From Bacteroidales bacterium UBA3824 (GTDB lineage Bacteria; Bacteroidota; Bacteroidia; Bacteroidales; UBA3824), in contig DGIK01000091.1 of NCBI GenBank assembly GCA_002393195.1, forward strand, positions 1 through 64,000: a stretch of 64,000 nt of DNA, given 5' to 3'. A program made the translations under genes and the position numbers. The notes below the pieces were generated by a model. That model ran no database searches and was not told where the DNA came from. It saw only the letters and a program-made list of their open reading frames with translations. Shown here piece by piece: positions 7,340-14,967 of this stretch. How positions within the stretch are numbered: the stretch's first letter is position 1; each line of letters begins with the position of its first letter.

Positions 7340-8284
7340 ATGTTAAGGAAAATGATTGAACAATTCAACAATATAGCAAGCGAACCATCAGCCTCGTGGG
7401 GTGGAGCGTGGACAGAAGATAAGTTGGACACGTTTGAGAAATATGTCAAGGCTTATCTCACAATTATGAACGCTTACCGAGATAAGTATAAGTGGAAACT
7501 TGTCTATTTTGATGGTTTTGCGGGTAGTGGTTCGAGAACAATAGACAACACAGACGATGATTCCGATAATATGATTCTCGAATTGTTTGAAAATCATTAT
7601 ATCCAATCGGAAGATATTTCAATGTACAAGGGTGCGGCAGAGAGAGTTTTGAATATACAGCAAAAAGGATTCGATTATTATTATTTTATCGACAAGGACG
7701 AATCAGCCAACAATTTGTTGAAATCAAAATTAGAATCGTTACATCCCGACAAAAAGGGTCAATTGGTTTTCAGACCAAAAGATGCTAATAATGAAGTTGA
7801 AAAAATGGCGGATTTTCTTCGCAAAAATAGCAAGTACAAGGCGTTGGTTTTGTTAGATCCATTCGGTATGCAGTTGAATTGGCAATCAATTCAAAAAATG
7901 CAAAACACGGGAACTGATTTGTGGATTCTGATACCTACGGGGGTGATTGTCAACCGTTTGTTAGACCGAAAGGGTGAGTTAAAACATATTGACAAACTAA
8001 CGGCTTTTTTCGGTAAAGATGAAGAGTTTTTACGAGATTATTTTTATAAACAACGCACTGAACCATCGTTGTTCGGTTATAATACAATAATCGAAAAAGT
8101 GAGAGAACCAATTCGGAAAATTGCTGAACTCTATATTCAACAATTGCAGAGTATATTTAAATATGCTACATCTGAACCGCTGGTGTTGTACAATTCGCGC
8201 AATACTCCAATATTCCATTTCGCTTTTGCATCCAACAATTATAATGCAGTAAAAATAGCAAACCAAATAATAGGAAAAATGTAA
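7340..8284 (+). CDS. tcmP: Three-Cys-motif partner protein TcmP
   Basis: A 314-residue protein matching TcmP, a family always found beside a three-cysteine-motif (DUF5131, phage Gp37/Gp68-like) protein. Recognisable segments are WTEDKLDTFEKYVKAYLTIM and KWKLVYFDGFAGSG near the N-terminus (a Rossmann-like, methyltransferase-type glycine loop) and ALVLLDPFGMQLNW in the middle. The start is taken at the ATG at 7340; the one at 7352 is also possible, since the promoter leaves only a short leader. The stop overlaps the next start (TAATG), so the two are translationally coupled. The biochemical role of the pair is not established. Confidence 0.85.
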   Translation: MLRKMIEQFNNIASEPSASWGGAWTEDKLDTFEKYVKAYLTIMNAYRDKYKWKLVYFDGFAGSGSRTIDNTDDDSDNMILELFENHYIQSEDISMYKGAAERVLNIQQKGFDYYYFIDKDESANNLLKSKLESLHPDKKGQLVFRPKDANNEVEKMADFLRKNSKYKALVLLDPFGMQLNWQSIQKMQNTGTDLWILIPTGVIVNRLLDRKGELKHIDKLTAFFGKDEEFLRDYFYKQRTEPSLFGYNTIIEKVREPIRKIAELYIQQLQSIFKYATSEPLVLYNSRNTPIFHFAFASNNYNAVKIANQIIGKM

Positions 8285-9015
8285 TGGCTACCAAGAGAAC
8301 AAAAATAGAATGGACTGACAAAACGTGGAATCCAATAACAGGCTGCACAAAAATATCTCAGGGCTGCGCACACTGTTACGCGGAGGTGATGACGCGACGT
8401 TTGAACGCTATGGGATTACCCAAATACGCTGACGGATTCAAAGTGTCGTTGCACGAAGATTGTTTGTTGGAACCGTTGGAATGGAAACAGCCGCACACTA
8501 TTTTTGTGTGTTCTATGAGTGATATTTTTCATAAGGATGTACCGTTTGAATTTGTTGACAAAATAATGGCTACAATAAGAAAAACGCCTCAACATCGTTA
8601 TCAAATACTAACCAAAAGGGCAGAGCGAATGGCGGAATATTTTTCAACACGAGTGATTCCCAAAAATGCTTGGCTTGGCGTAACTGTGGAGGCTCAATCC
8701 TCAAAAAACAGAATTGAATGCCTTCGACAACTTGCCGCACCGATACGTTTTCTCTCTTGCGAACCTTTGTTAGAAGATTTGGGCGAATTGAACCTTCAAA
8801 ACATTGATTGGGTGATAGTTGGCGGCGAAAGTGGAATGTCGGCACGTCCAATGAAAGAAGATTGGGTGTTGTCGATAAAACAACAAACAGAACTTCAAGG
8901 CTCTGCGTTTTTCTTCAAGCAATGGGGAACGTGGGGCAGCGACGGCGTGAAACGAAACAAACATAAAAACGGAAAACTATTAAAAGGCAGAGTGTTTCAA
9001 GCAATGCCAGCGTGA
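8284..9015 (+). CDS. DUF5131 / phage Gp37-Gp68 family three-Cys-motif protein
   Basis: A 243-residue protein with the cysteine cluster C21-x6-C28-x2-C31 (GCTKISQGCAHCYA), related to radical-SAM iron-sulphur motifs. It also has the family segments HTIFVCSMSDIFHKDVP, HRYQILTKRAERM and DWVIVGGESGMSARPM. It is coupled to tcmP by a one-base overlap (TAATG). The pair is spread by phages and mobile islands. A modification or defence role has been suggested by context in other genomes, but no reaction is proven. Nothing in the sequence suggests inactivation. Confidence 0.85.
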   Translation: MATKRTKIEWTDKTWNPITGCTKISQGCAHCYAEVMTRRLNAMGLPKYADGFKVSLHEDCLLEPLEWKQPHTIFVCSMSDIFHKDVPFEFVDKIMATIRKTPQHRYQILTKRAERMAEYFSTRVIPKNAWLGVTVEAQSSKNRIECLRQLAAPIRFLSCEPLLEDLGELNLQNIDWVIVGGESGMSARPMKEDWVLSIKQQTELQGSAFFFKQWGTWGSDGVKRNKHKNGKLLKGRVFQAMPA

Positions 9016-9062
9016 AAAAATATATAACTATCTAATTTCTTCCAAAATTACAAAAGATTTTG

Positions 9063-9070
9063 TATATTTG
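9063..9070 (+). promoter_or_regulatory. Bacteroidota -7 box before HNH operon
   Basis: TATATTTG, extended CGG, 32 bases before the chosen start at 9102. The -33 element is weak. It lies where a longer reading frame could start, which argues against that longer start. Confidence 0.5.
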
Positions 9071-9101
9071 CGGAGGACAAACATTTGGAAAGAAAAATAA
9101 T

Positions 9102-10154
9102 ATGCAGTTACCCAACAACAAAATACTAAATATCAGTACATTGTCGCAAATATTCGACAATACGACTGCCACATACAAGTTCTATTGGTTTGTGGCGATG
9201 CTTGATATTGTTGTTAAGGAACGCAAAACAAGAATTACGTTTTGGGAGATAATTGTATCAATGATTGCCGAATCGTGGTATCCAATTCATTATTTCAAAA
9301 TTTCCTTTGGTAAATCTGATTCATTGTTTGATTATTCGCTACAAATTCAAAAAGATTTGCAGATTTCAATTGAATTGGACAAAGATAAAATCAAAAGTCA
9401 ATTGCTTAATAATCTTGAAAATACGAAGAAATATCTTCGGATTTTCACCAAAAATGTACCTTACAGATTTCTCTCGCCTTGGATAAAATATACATACGAT
9501 GATGATGTGATTGTAAAATCGCAGAGTTTTACAAACAATTGTCTGTATTCCATTTACAGCGAAGAAATCGAAATCAATCCAATTTGGATTGATTATCTGA
9601 CAGAGAATTATGTAATTCTCAGAGATTTTGCATTTTGGAATTTGACAGAATTTCTACAAAAACGCAATCCAAATGTTCCAAATCTTCCGTCAAAACTTGT
9701 AAAACCTTTGCAACGCGAGTCGCTGACTAAACAGCGCAAATTTTGGGACACTTACATTGAATCTGTTGGAAAAATTAATTGTATCTACACCGGCAAAGAA
9801 ATCTTTGCTAAGAAATACGATTTAGACCATTTTGTGCCGTGGAGTTTCGTGTCGCACAATCTGTTATGGAATCTTTTGCCCGCTGATGCAAGCATAAATT
9901 CTTCAAAAAGCAACAATCTTCCGCCGTTGGATAAGTATTTGAAACCGTTTGCAAACGTTCAGCATAATGCATTGAAAACGCTTTATGCCAAAAATCCAAA
10001 TAACAACATTTTTGAAGACTATCTTACAGTTTTTGATTCGGTTTCGGAATTGGTAAAAATGCCGCAAAACGAGTTTTGCAATGTTTTGGGCAAAACATTT
10101 ACGCCGCTTGTACAAATTGCGGAAAATTCGGGTTTTAAAATTTGGCAGCAATGA
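9102..10154 (+). CDS. HNH endonuclease domain protein
   Basis: A 350-residue protein. The C-terminal third contains an HNH/beta-beta-alpha-metal nuclease: CIYTGKEIFAKKYDLDHFVPW, then LLWNLLPADASINSSKSNNLP, giving the D-H-x-x-P, N and K-x-N elements. The N-terminal 200 residues are helical, AT-rich in codon use and unlike any domain I know. The ATG at 9102 is preferred because the promoter box overlaps an upstream in-frame start at 9060. The stop overlaps the next gene (ATGA), so nuclease and methyltransferase-HIT fusion form a coupled pair. A defence or DNA-modification role is inferred from this pairing only. Confidence 0.75.
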   Translation: MQLPNNKILNISTLSQIFDNTTATYKFYWFVAMLDIVVKERKTRITFWEIIVSMIAESWYPIHYFKISFGKSDSLFDYSLQIQKDLQISIELDKDKIKSQLLNNLENTKKYLRIFTKNVPYRFLSPWIKYTYDDDVIVKSQSFTNNCLYSIYSEEIEINPIWIDYLTENYVILRDFAFWNLTEFLQKRNPNVPNLPSKLVKPLQRESLTKQRKFWDTYIESVGKINCIYTGKEIFAKKYDLDHFVPWSFVSHNLLWNLLPADASINSSKSNNLPPLDKYLKPFANVQHNALKTLYAKNPNNNIFEDYLTVFDSVSELVKMPQNEFCNVLGKTFTPLVQIAENSGFKIWQQ

Positions 10155-11023
10155 AAAAGACTAAAAATAATCCGCACTTGACAGCAAAGGAGCGCACAAC
10201 AATCTCGTTTCCAACTCGTTGGCTCAAACAAAACGATTGTTTAAAAGGTGAAATCTTAGATTTCGGCTGTGGATTTGGTTTTGATACCGACGAACTCGCA
10301 AAAGAGGGTTTTAATATTGTCGGTTATGACAATTATTACCGCCCCGAATATCCGTCAAAACGCTTTGACACAATCATTTGCAACTATGTTCTTAACGTTC
10401 TTGAACCCGACGAACAAGCAAGCGTTTTGATGGCTGTTTCGGAATTGTTGAAACCCGAAGGCAGGGCGTATTTCGCTGTGCGCCGCGATTTGAAATACGA
10501 AGGATTTCGCACGCATTTTGTCCACAAAATGCCTACCTATCAATGCAATGTGATTTTGCCATACAAAAGCGTTTTCGCAAACGAAAATTGCGAAGTCTAT
10601 GAATATCAGCATTTTAACAAAACGAACTTTAAAGAAAAATACGAACTTTCAAACACTTGTCCGTTTTGCAATCTCAATCCCAAAGTAGAAATCATCAGCG
10701 AAACGGCGACGGCTGTCGCATTTTTAGATGGTTATCCTGTCAGCCAAGGTCATACATTGATAATTCCAAAACGCCACGTTGCGGATTATTTTGAACTTAC
10801 GTTGCACGAGCAACGCGCCCTTTGGTTGCTTGTCAACCGTTGCAAAACGATTTTGGCAGACCGTTACCATCCCGACGGTTTCAACGTCGGCATCAACGTC
10901 GGTCAAGCCGCCGGGCAATCGGTTTTCCACGTTCATATCCATCTAATTCCACGATACAAAGGCGACGTGGAAAATCCCAAAGGTGGAGTGAGAGGGGTGA
11001 TACCTCATAAGCAAAAATATTAG
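10151..11023 (+). CDS. Methyltransferase-HIT fusion protein
   Basis: A 290-residue two-domain protein. Residues about 30-170 are a class I SAM-dependent methyltransferase (ILDFGCGFGFDTDELA, GYDNY, FDTIICNYVLNVLEP). Residues about 175-290 are a HIT domain (SQGHTLIIPKRHVADYFEL, ending with the histidine triad SVFHVHIHLIPR) that cleaves or transfers nucleotides from adenylylated substrates. A CPFC pair marks the start of the HIT part. It starts by ATGA overlap inside the HNH gene. The fusion type is known in databases as a bifunctional protein without proven substrate. The pairing with a nuclease is notable. Confidence 0.85.
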   Translation: MKKTKNNPHLTAKERTTISFPTRWLKQNDCLKGEILDFGCGFGFDTDELAKEGFNIVGYDNYYRPEYPSKRFDTIICNYVLNVLEPDEQASVLMAVSELLKPEGRAYFAVRRDLKYEGFRTHFVHKMPTYQCNVILPYKSVFANENCEVYEYQHFNKTNFKEKYELSNTCPFCNLNPKVEIISETATAVAFLDGYPVSQGHTLIIPKRHVADYFELTLHEQRALWLLVNRCKTILADRYHPDGFNVGINVGQAAGQSVFHVHIHLIPRYKGDVENPKGGVRGVIPHKQKY

Positions 11024-11028
11024 GGATC

Positions 11029-11220
11029 TCATTCAAACATCTCCTCCATAACCACTTGACCCTGATTATCCCTTGCATACGGATTGTCAAGAAGACCTTT
11101 GGTGGTAATCATCACCGGAAAGACGGCTTTGCGGGTGTTGGTTTTGAAGACGTTGGCTTTGTGACGGAGGTCGTTGGAATAGAATTTGGAAATTTTGTAT
11201 TTTCCTGGATAGCCAACTAA
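11029..11220 (-). pseudogene. C-terminal relic of an AAA ATPase (DUF234/ATPase_2-like) gene
   Basis: On the minus strand, about 50 codons ending at 11029 read FYSNDLRHKANVFKTNTRKA, then VFPVMITTKGLLDNPYARDN and a tail VVMEEMFE. This is the characteristic end of large Bacteroidota ATP-binding proteins with a C-terminal PD-(D/E)XK-like part. Upstream of about 11220 the similarity stops and the promoter of the next gene begins. No ATPase domain is left, so this is a truncated remnant, converging on the methyltransferase-HIT gene. Confidence 0.55.
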
Positions 11221-11232
11221 ATCTCGCACTTT

Positions 11233-11262
11233 TTTGTTTTTCAAATAATTGTTGTATATTTG
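11233..11262 (+). promoter_or_regulatory. Bacteroidota-type promoter before second AlbA_2 gene
   Basis: TTTG at 11233-11236, 18 bases, TATATTTG at 11255-11262. Confidence 0.65.
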
Positions 11263-11311
11263 CACATTGTATTGAACCAACAAACTCAATGGCAAATATT
11301 TGCAATACGTT

Positions 11312-12955
11312 ATGACCACGCTACAACAACTAAATATCGAATCCTTTAAGGAAGGCAACCGTTTGGAGGCAAAACTTGCAAAGGGCGGCGTACCGGCAAG
11401 CCTTTGGGAGACGTATGCGTCGTTTGCAAATACCGACGGAGGATTGATTCTTCTTGGCGTTAAGGAAAACAAGAATCATACTTTTGCTATTGAAGGCATC
11501 GACAATCCAGAACAAATGGAAAAAGCCTTTTGGGATGGCATCAACAACAAAAGGGTGGTCAATATCAACCTTTTGAACAACAGTGATGTGGAGATAAAAG
11601 AAGTTGACGGCAAAACAATAATTGCGATTCACGTTCCAAGGGCGGAGAGAATATACCGTCCGGTGTATAAGGGACAGGATATGTTCACAGGCACTTATCG
11701 ACGAAACGGCGAGGGCGATTATTTATGTTCACGCGAAGAGGTTGCAGCCATTTTCCGCGATGCTGGTCAGGTTACACAAGACAACAAGTTGATTGTAGAA
11801 GTTAATCTCGATGCACTCTGCAAAGAAACTATCACTCATTATCGCCGTCGTTTTATGCTTGTACATCAAGGACACGTTTGGAACAATCTTTCGGATGAGG
11901 ATTTCCTCAAAAAAATTGGTGCGGCAAAAATCAACCGCGAAGATGGCAAGGTATATCCCACTGCGGCAGGTCTTTTGATGTTTGGTTATGAGTCTGAAAT
12001 ACTGTATGAATATCCGCTTTATTTTCTTGATTATCAAGAACATTTTGACGAAACAACAAGATGGTCGGATAGGGTGGTGTCAAGTTCGGGCGAATGGAGC
12101 GGCAATATTTTCGACTTCTTTTTCAAAGTATTCAACAAACTCACCGAAGATGTCAAGCGACCGTTTGTATTGGATGGTATTACAAGGGTTGACGATACAC
12201 CCGTTCACAAGGCAATCCGAGAAATTCTTTTAAACACTCTTACTAATGCCGACTATTATGGACGTTGTGGAGTTGTAATCAAAAAATATAAAGACCATTT
12301 TACATTTGTGAATCCAGGAACATTTCGCATCAGTATAAAAGAGGCGATAGATGGCGGAATGTCAGATCCTCGCAACGCTATAATTCTCAAAATGTTTTCG
12401 ATGATAGACATTGGAGAACGTGCAGGCAGTGGAATTCCGGGTGTGTTTTCGGTATGGCACAAAACTTTTGGTGCATCTCCCGAATATTCGCAGCGTACAT
12501 CTCCCGACCGAATTACCACAACGTTATTTACTACACAGAAAACCACATTTACTACACAGAAAACTACACAGGAAACTGACAATACTGTGGAGAAAAACGG
12601 TGCTAAGGTGATAGAAAATACATCTGAGGTGATAGAAAACGTGATAGAAAACACGGATACTGTGGAGAAAAACGATGCTAAGGTGATAGAAAACGCATCT
12701 AAGGTGATAGAAAACGTGATAGAAAACACATCTGACGTGATAGAAAATGCTGTTTCGCTATCCAAAAACCAAGAGGCTATTCTTAGAATAATTAAAGGCA
12801 ATCCATCAATTTCGAAGGCTAAATTAGCATTAGAAGTTGGTATTAGTGAAAACTCAATATCTCGCAACATTGAGGCAATGCGAGGTAAATATCTCCGTCG
12901 TGTCGGTCCCGATAAGGGTGGGCATTGGGAAGTCATTTCCAAAAATTTTGATTAA
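11312..12955 (+). CDS. AlbA_2 / HATPase_c_4 / HTH regulator with repeat linker (second copy)
   Basis: A 547-residue protein with the same domain order as 4593-6185. It has AlbA_2 (RLEAKLAKGGVPASLWETYASFANTDGGLILLGV), the RNGEGDYLCSREEV segment, a GHKL-like ATPase part (AIREILLNTLTNADY, IGERAGSGIPGV), a low-complexity linker at about residues 423-483 and a C-terminal HTH (SKAKLALEVGISENSISRNIEAMRGK). The linker is made of VIEN-type units. The two AlbA_2 proteins are only distantly similar in the middle domain, so they are not a recent duplication. The start at 11312 is the first ATG after a good promoter. Confidence 0.85.
   Translation: MTTLQQLNIESFKEGNRLEAKLAKGGVPASLWETYASFANTDGGLILLGVKENKNHTFAIEGIDNPEQMEKAFWDGINNKRVVNINLLNNSDVEIKEVDGKTIIAIHVPRAERIYRPVYKGQDMFTGTYRRNGEGDYLCSREEVAAIFRDAGQVTQDNKLIVEVNLDALCKETITHYRRRFMLVHQGHVWNNLSDEDFLKKIGAAKINREDGKVYPTAAGLLMFGYESEILYEYPLYFLDYQEHFDETTRWSDRVVSSSGEWSGNIFDFFFKVFNKLTEDVKRPFVLDGITRVDDTPVHKAIREILLNTLTNADYYGRCGVVIKKYKDHFTFVNPGTFRISIKEAIDGGMSDPRNAIILKMFSMIDIGERAGSGIPGVFSVWHKTFGASPEYSQRTSPDRITTTLFTTQKTTFTTQKTTQETDNTVEKNGAKVIENTSEVIENVIENTDTVEKNDAKVIENASKVIENVIENTSDVIENAVSLSKNQEAILRIIKGNPSISKAKLALEVGISENSISRNIEAMRGKYLRRVGPDKGGHWEVISKNFD
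12580..12760 (+). repeat. Coding tandem repeats in second AlbA_2 gene linker
   Basis: Seven copies of GTGATAGAAAA in frame, arranged in longer nested units that include GTGGAGAAAAACG(A)TGCTAAG twice. They encode repeated VIEN blocks. Just upstream, ACTACACAGAAAAC-like units repeat three times. Confidence 0.8.
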
Positions 12956-13020
12956 CTTTGCACTGCATTTATGATTGATTTGTAATAATTACTGTTTGAA
13001 CAATTAAAATATCCTAAATT

Positions 13021-14313
13021 ATGAAGAGAATAATTTTTTTGATGATTGCTGCCGTGATTTTGGCGGCGTGTCAGAAGGGCGAGAGCCTTTCTGCGGGATT
13101 TGTAAAGGTTGACAACGGACATTTCGTAAGGGACGGCAAGCCTTACTACTATGTCGGCACCAATTTTTGGTACGGCGCGATACTTGGCTCTGAGGGTCAG
13201 GGCGGCGACCGCAAGAGACTTGCCCGCGAGTTGGACGAGATGAAGCGCATCGGCATCGACAACCTGCGCATCCTCGTAGGCTCCGACGGCGAGAGAGGTT
13301 ACAAGACCAAGGTGGAGCCCACGTTACAAATCGCCCCCGGCGTGTACAACGACACGATTTTGGCGGGATTGGACTACCTCTTGATGGAGATGGGCAAGCG
13401 CGAAATGGTGGCGGTGTTGTACCTCAACAACTCTTGGGAGTGGAGCGGCGGCTACGGTTTCTATTTGGAACACGCCGGCGAGGGCAAGCAGCCGCGCCCC
13501 GACGATGTTGGCTATCCCGCATTTATGGAGGCGATGTCCAAGTACGCCACCAACGAGAAGGCGCATCAGTTGTTTTATGATTATGTGAGGTTCATCATAG
13601 GCCGTACCAACCGCTACACCGGTTTGAAATATACCGACGACCCCGCCATAATGTCGTGGCAGATTGGCAATGAGCCACGTGCGTTCTCCAAAAAAGCGTT
13701 GCCCGCTTTTGAAAAATGGCTTGCTGAGGCGTCGTCGCTCATCCGTTCTTTGGACGGCAACCATTTGATATCTGTTGGCAGCGAAGGCTCTTGGGGCTGT
13801 GAGAACGATTTGGGCAGTTGGGCGCGCATCTGTGCCGACCGCAACATCGACTACTGCAACATCCATCTGTGGCCCTACAATTGGGGTTGGGCAAAGCCAG
13901 ATTCACTCATAGAGCATTTGCCGAGGGCTTGCAACAACACCAAGGAATACATCAATCAGCATTTGTCTGTATGCGACACCATCAACAAACCCCTTGTAAT
14001 GGAGGAGTTTGGCTATCCTCGCGACGGCTTCAAGTTTAGTCTCGGCACGCCTACCAACGGTCGCGACGGCTATTATAAGTATGTATTTTCGCTTGTTGCC
14101 GACAATGCCGAGTCGGGCGGCAAGTTTGCGGGCTGCAATTTTTGGGGTTGGGGCGGATATGCCAAGCCGTTGCACGAGCAGTGGCAGGTGGGCGACCCTT
14201 ACACCAACGATCCCGCTCAGGAGGCACAGGGATTGAATTCTGTTTTTGTATCCGACACCACCACGCTCAGTGTCGTAAAGGCGCAGGTGGAGCGTATGAG
14301 CAAGGTGCGGTGA
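13021..14313 (+). CDS. GH5-family beta-mannanase-like lipoprotein
   Basis: A 430-residue secreted glycoside hydrolase. The signal peptide ends in a lipobox (LAAC, Cys16), so it is anchored to an outer or inner membrane face. The (beta/alpha)8 catalytic domain shows the GH5 acid/base in QIGNEPRAF (Glu218) and the nucleophile in VMEEFGYP (Glu329). Substrate-contact motifs such as GTNFWYGA at the start, IHLWPYNWGW and NFWGWGGYA fit the endo-1,4-beta-mannanase group of GH5. It would cut plant or fungal mannans outside the cell. It stands alone without SusCD genes. Confidence 0.85.
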   Translation: MKRIIFLMIAAVILAACQKGESLSAGFVKVDNGHFVRDGKPYYYVGTNFWYGAILGSEGQGGDRKRLARELDEMKRIGIDNLRILVGSDGERGYKTKVEPTLQIAPGVYNDTILAGLDYLLMEMGKREMVAVLYLNNSWEWSGGYGFYLEHAGEGKQPRPDDVGYPAFMEAMSKYATNEKAHQLFYDYVRFIIGRTNRYTGLKYTDDPAIMSWQIGNEPRAFSKKALPAFEKWLAEASSLIRSLDGNHLISVGSEGSWGCENDLGSWARICADRNIDYCNIHLWPYNWGWAKPDSLIEHLPRACNNTKEYINQHLSVCDTINKPLVMEEFGYPRDGFKFSLGTPTNGRDGYYKYVFSLVADNAESGGKFAGCNFWGWGGYAKPLHEQWQVGDPYTNDPAQEAQGLNSVFVSDTTTLSVVKAQVERMSKVR

Positions 14314-14326
14314 GAGCAAAATTTTT

Positions 14327-14358
14327 TTTGCCAATCTCGATTTTTCGTTTTAAATTTG
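14327..14358 (+). promoter_or_regulatory. Bacteroidota-type promoter for superoxide dismutase
   Basis: TTTG at 14327-14330, 20 bases, TAAATTTG at 14351-14358; the start codon of the dismutase gene is 34 bases downstream. Confidence 0.7.
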
Positions 14359-14391
14359 CGGTAATTAAAAACATTTAATCGCGACACAATT

Positions 14392-14967
14392 ATGTTTACA
14401 TTAATAGATTTGCCATATTCCAACGACGATTTGCAGCCGGTGATTTCGGCGCAGACGTTGGAGTTTCATCGTGGAAAACATCTCCAAACCTACGTCAATA
14501 ATCTCAACAACCTTGTGAAAGACAGCGAGTTTGAGAAGATGACGTTGGAAGAAATTGTCAAGAAATCTTCCGGCGCGGTGTTCAACAATGCCGGTCAAAT
14601 CCTCAATCACAATCTGTATTTCTTGCAGTTCCAGAAGCCTGTGGACGGCAACGCACCTACCGGCAAAATCCTTGACCTCATCAACCGCGATTTCGGTAGT
14701 TTTGAGGCGTTCAAGGACGAATTTTCCAAGAAAAGCGCGGGTCTTTTTGGTTCGGGTTGGGTGTGGCTGTCGAAGAATTCTGACGGCAAACTCGAAATTT
14801 CGCAGGAGGCCAACGCACAGAATCCCTTGACTCGTGGCAATGCTCCGTTGCTTACCATCGACGTTTGGGAACACGCCTATTATCTTGACTATCAGAACCG
14901 TCGCGCCGAATACATCGAAAAATTTTGGTCGATAATCAATTGGAACGAAATCAACAACAGGTTGTAG
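14392..14967 (+). CDS. sodB: Iron/manganese superoxide dismutase
   Basis: A 191-residue cytoplasmic enzyme converting superoxide to oxygen and hydrogen peroxide. Metal ligands are visible: His26 in EFHRGKH, a second His in ILNHNLYF, and the Asp and His of DVWEHAYYLDYQNRR. The length is normal for the family. Metal preference (Fe, Mn or either) cannot be decided here. The MFS transporter gene starts within its last codons, so both are probably cotranscribed. Confidence 0.95.
   Translation: MFTLIDLPYSNDDLQPVISAQTLEFHRGKHLQTYVNNLNNLVKDSEFEKMTLEEIVKKSSGAVFNNAGQILNHNLYFLQFQKPVDGNAPTGKILDLINRDFGSFEAFKDEFSKKSAGLFGSGWVWLSKNSDGKLEISQEANAQNPLTRGNAPLLTIDVWEHAYYLDYQNRRAEYIEKFWSIINWNEINNRL

Noticed and set aside
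9060..9101. Longer N-terminus for the HNH protein.
   Set aside because: The extra codons overlap the TATATTTG promoter box, so they would lie upstream of or at the transcript start.
11029..11472. A continuous 147-codon minus-strand frame as one gene.
   Set aside because: Only the last ~50 codons resemble a protein family; the rest overlaps the promoter and first codons of the second AlbA_2 gene on the other strand.
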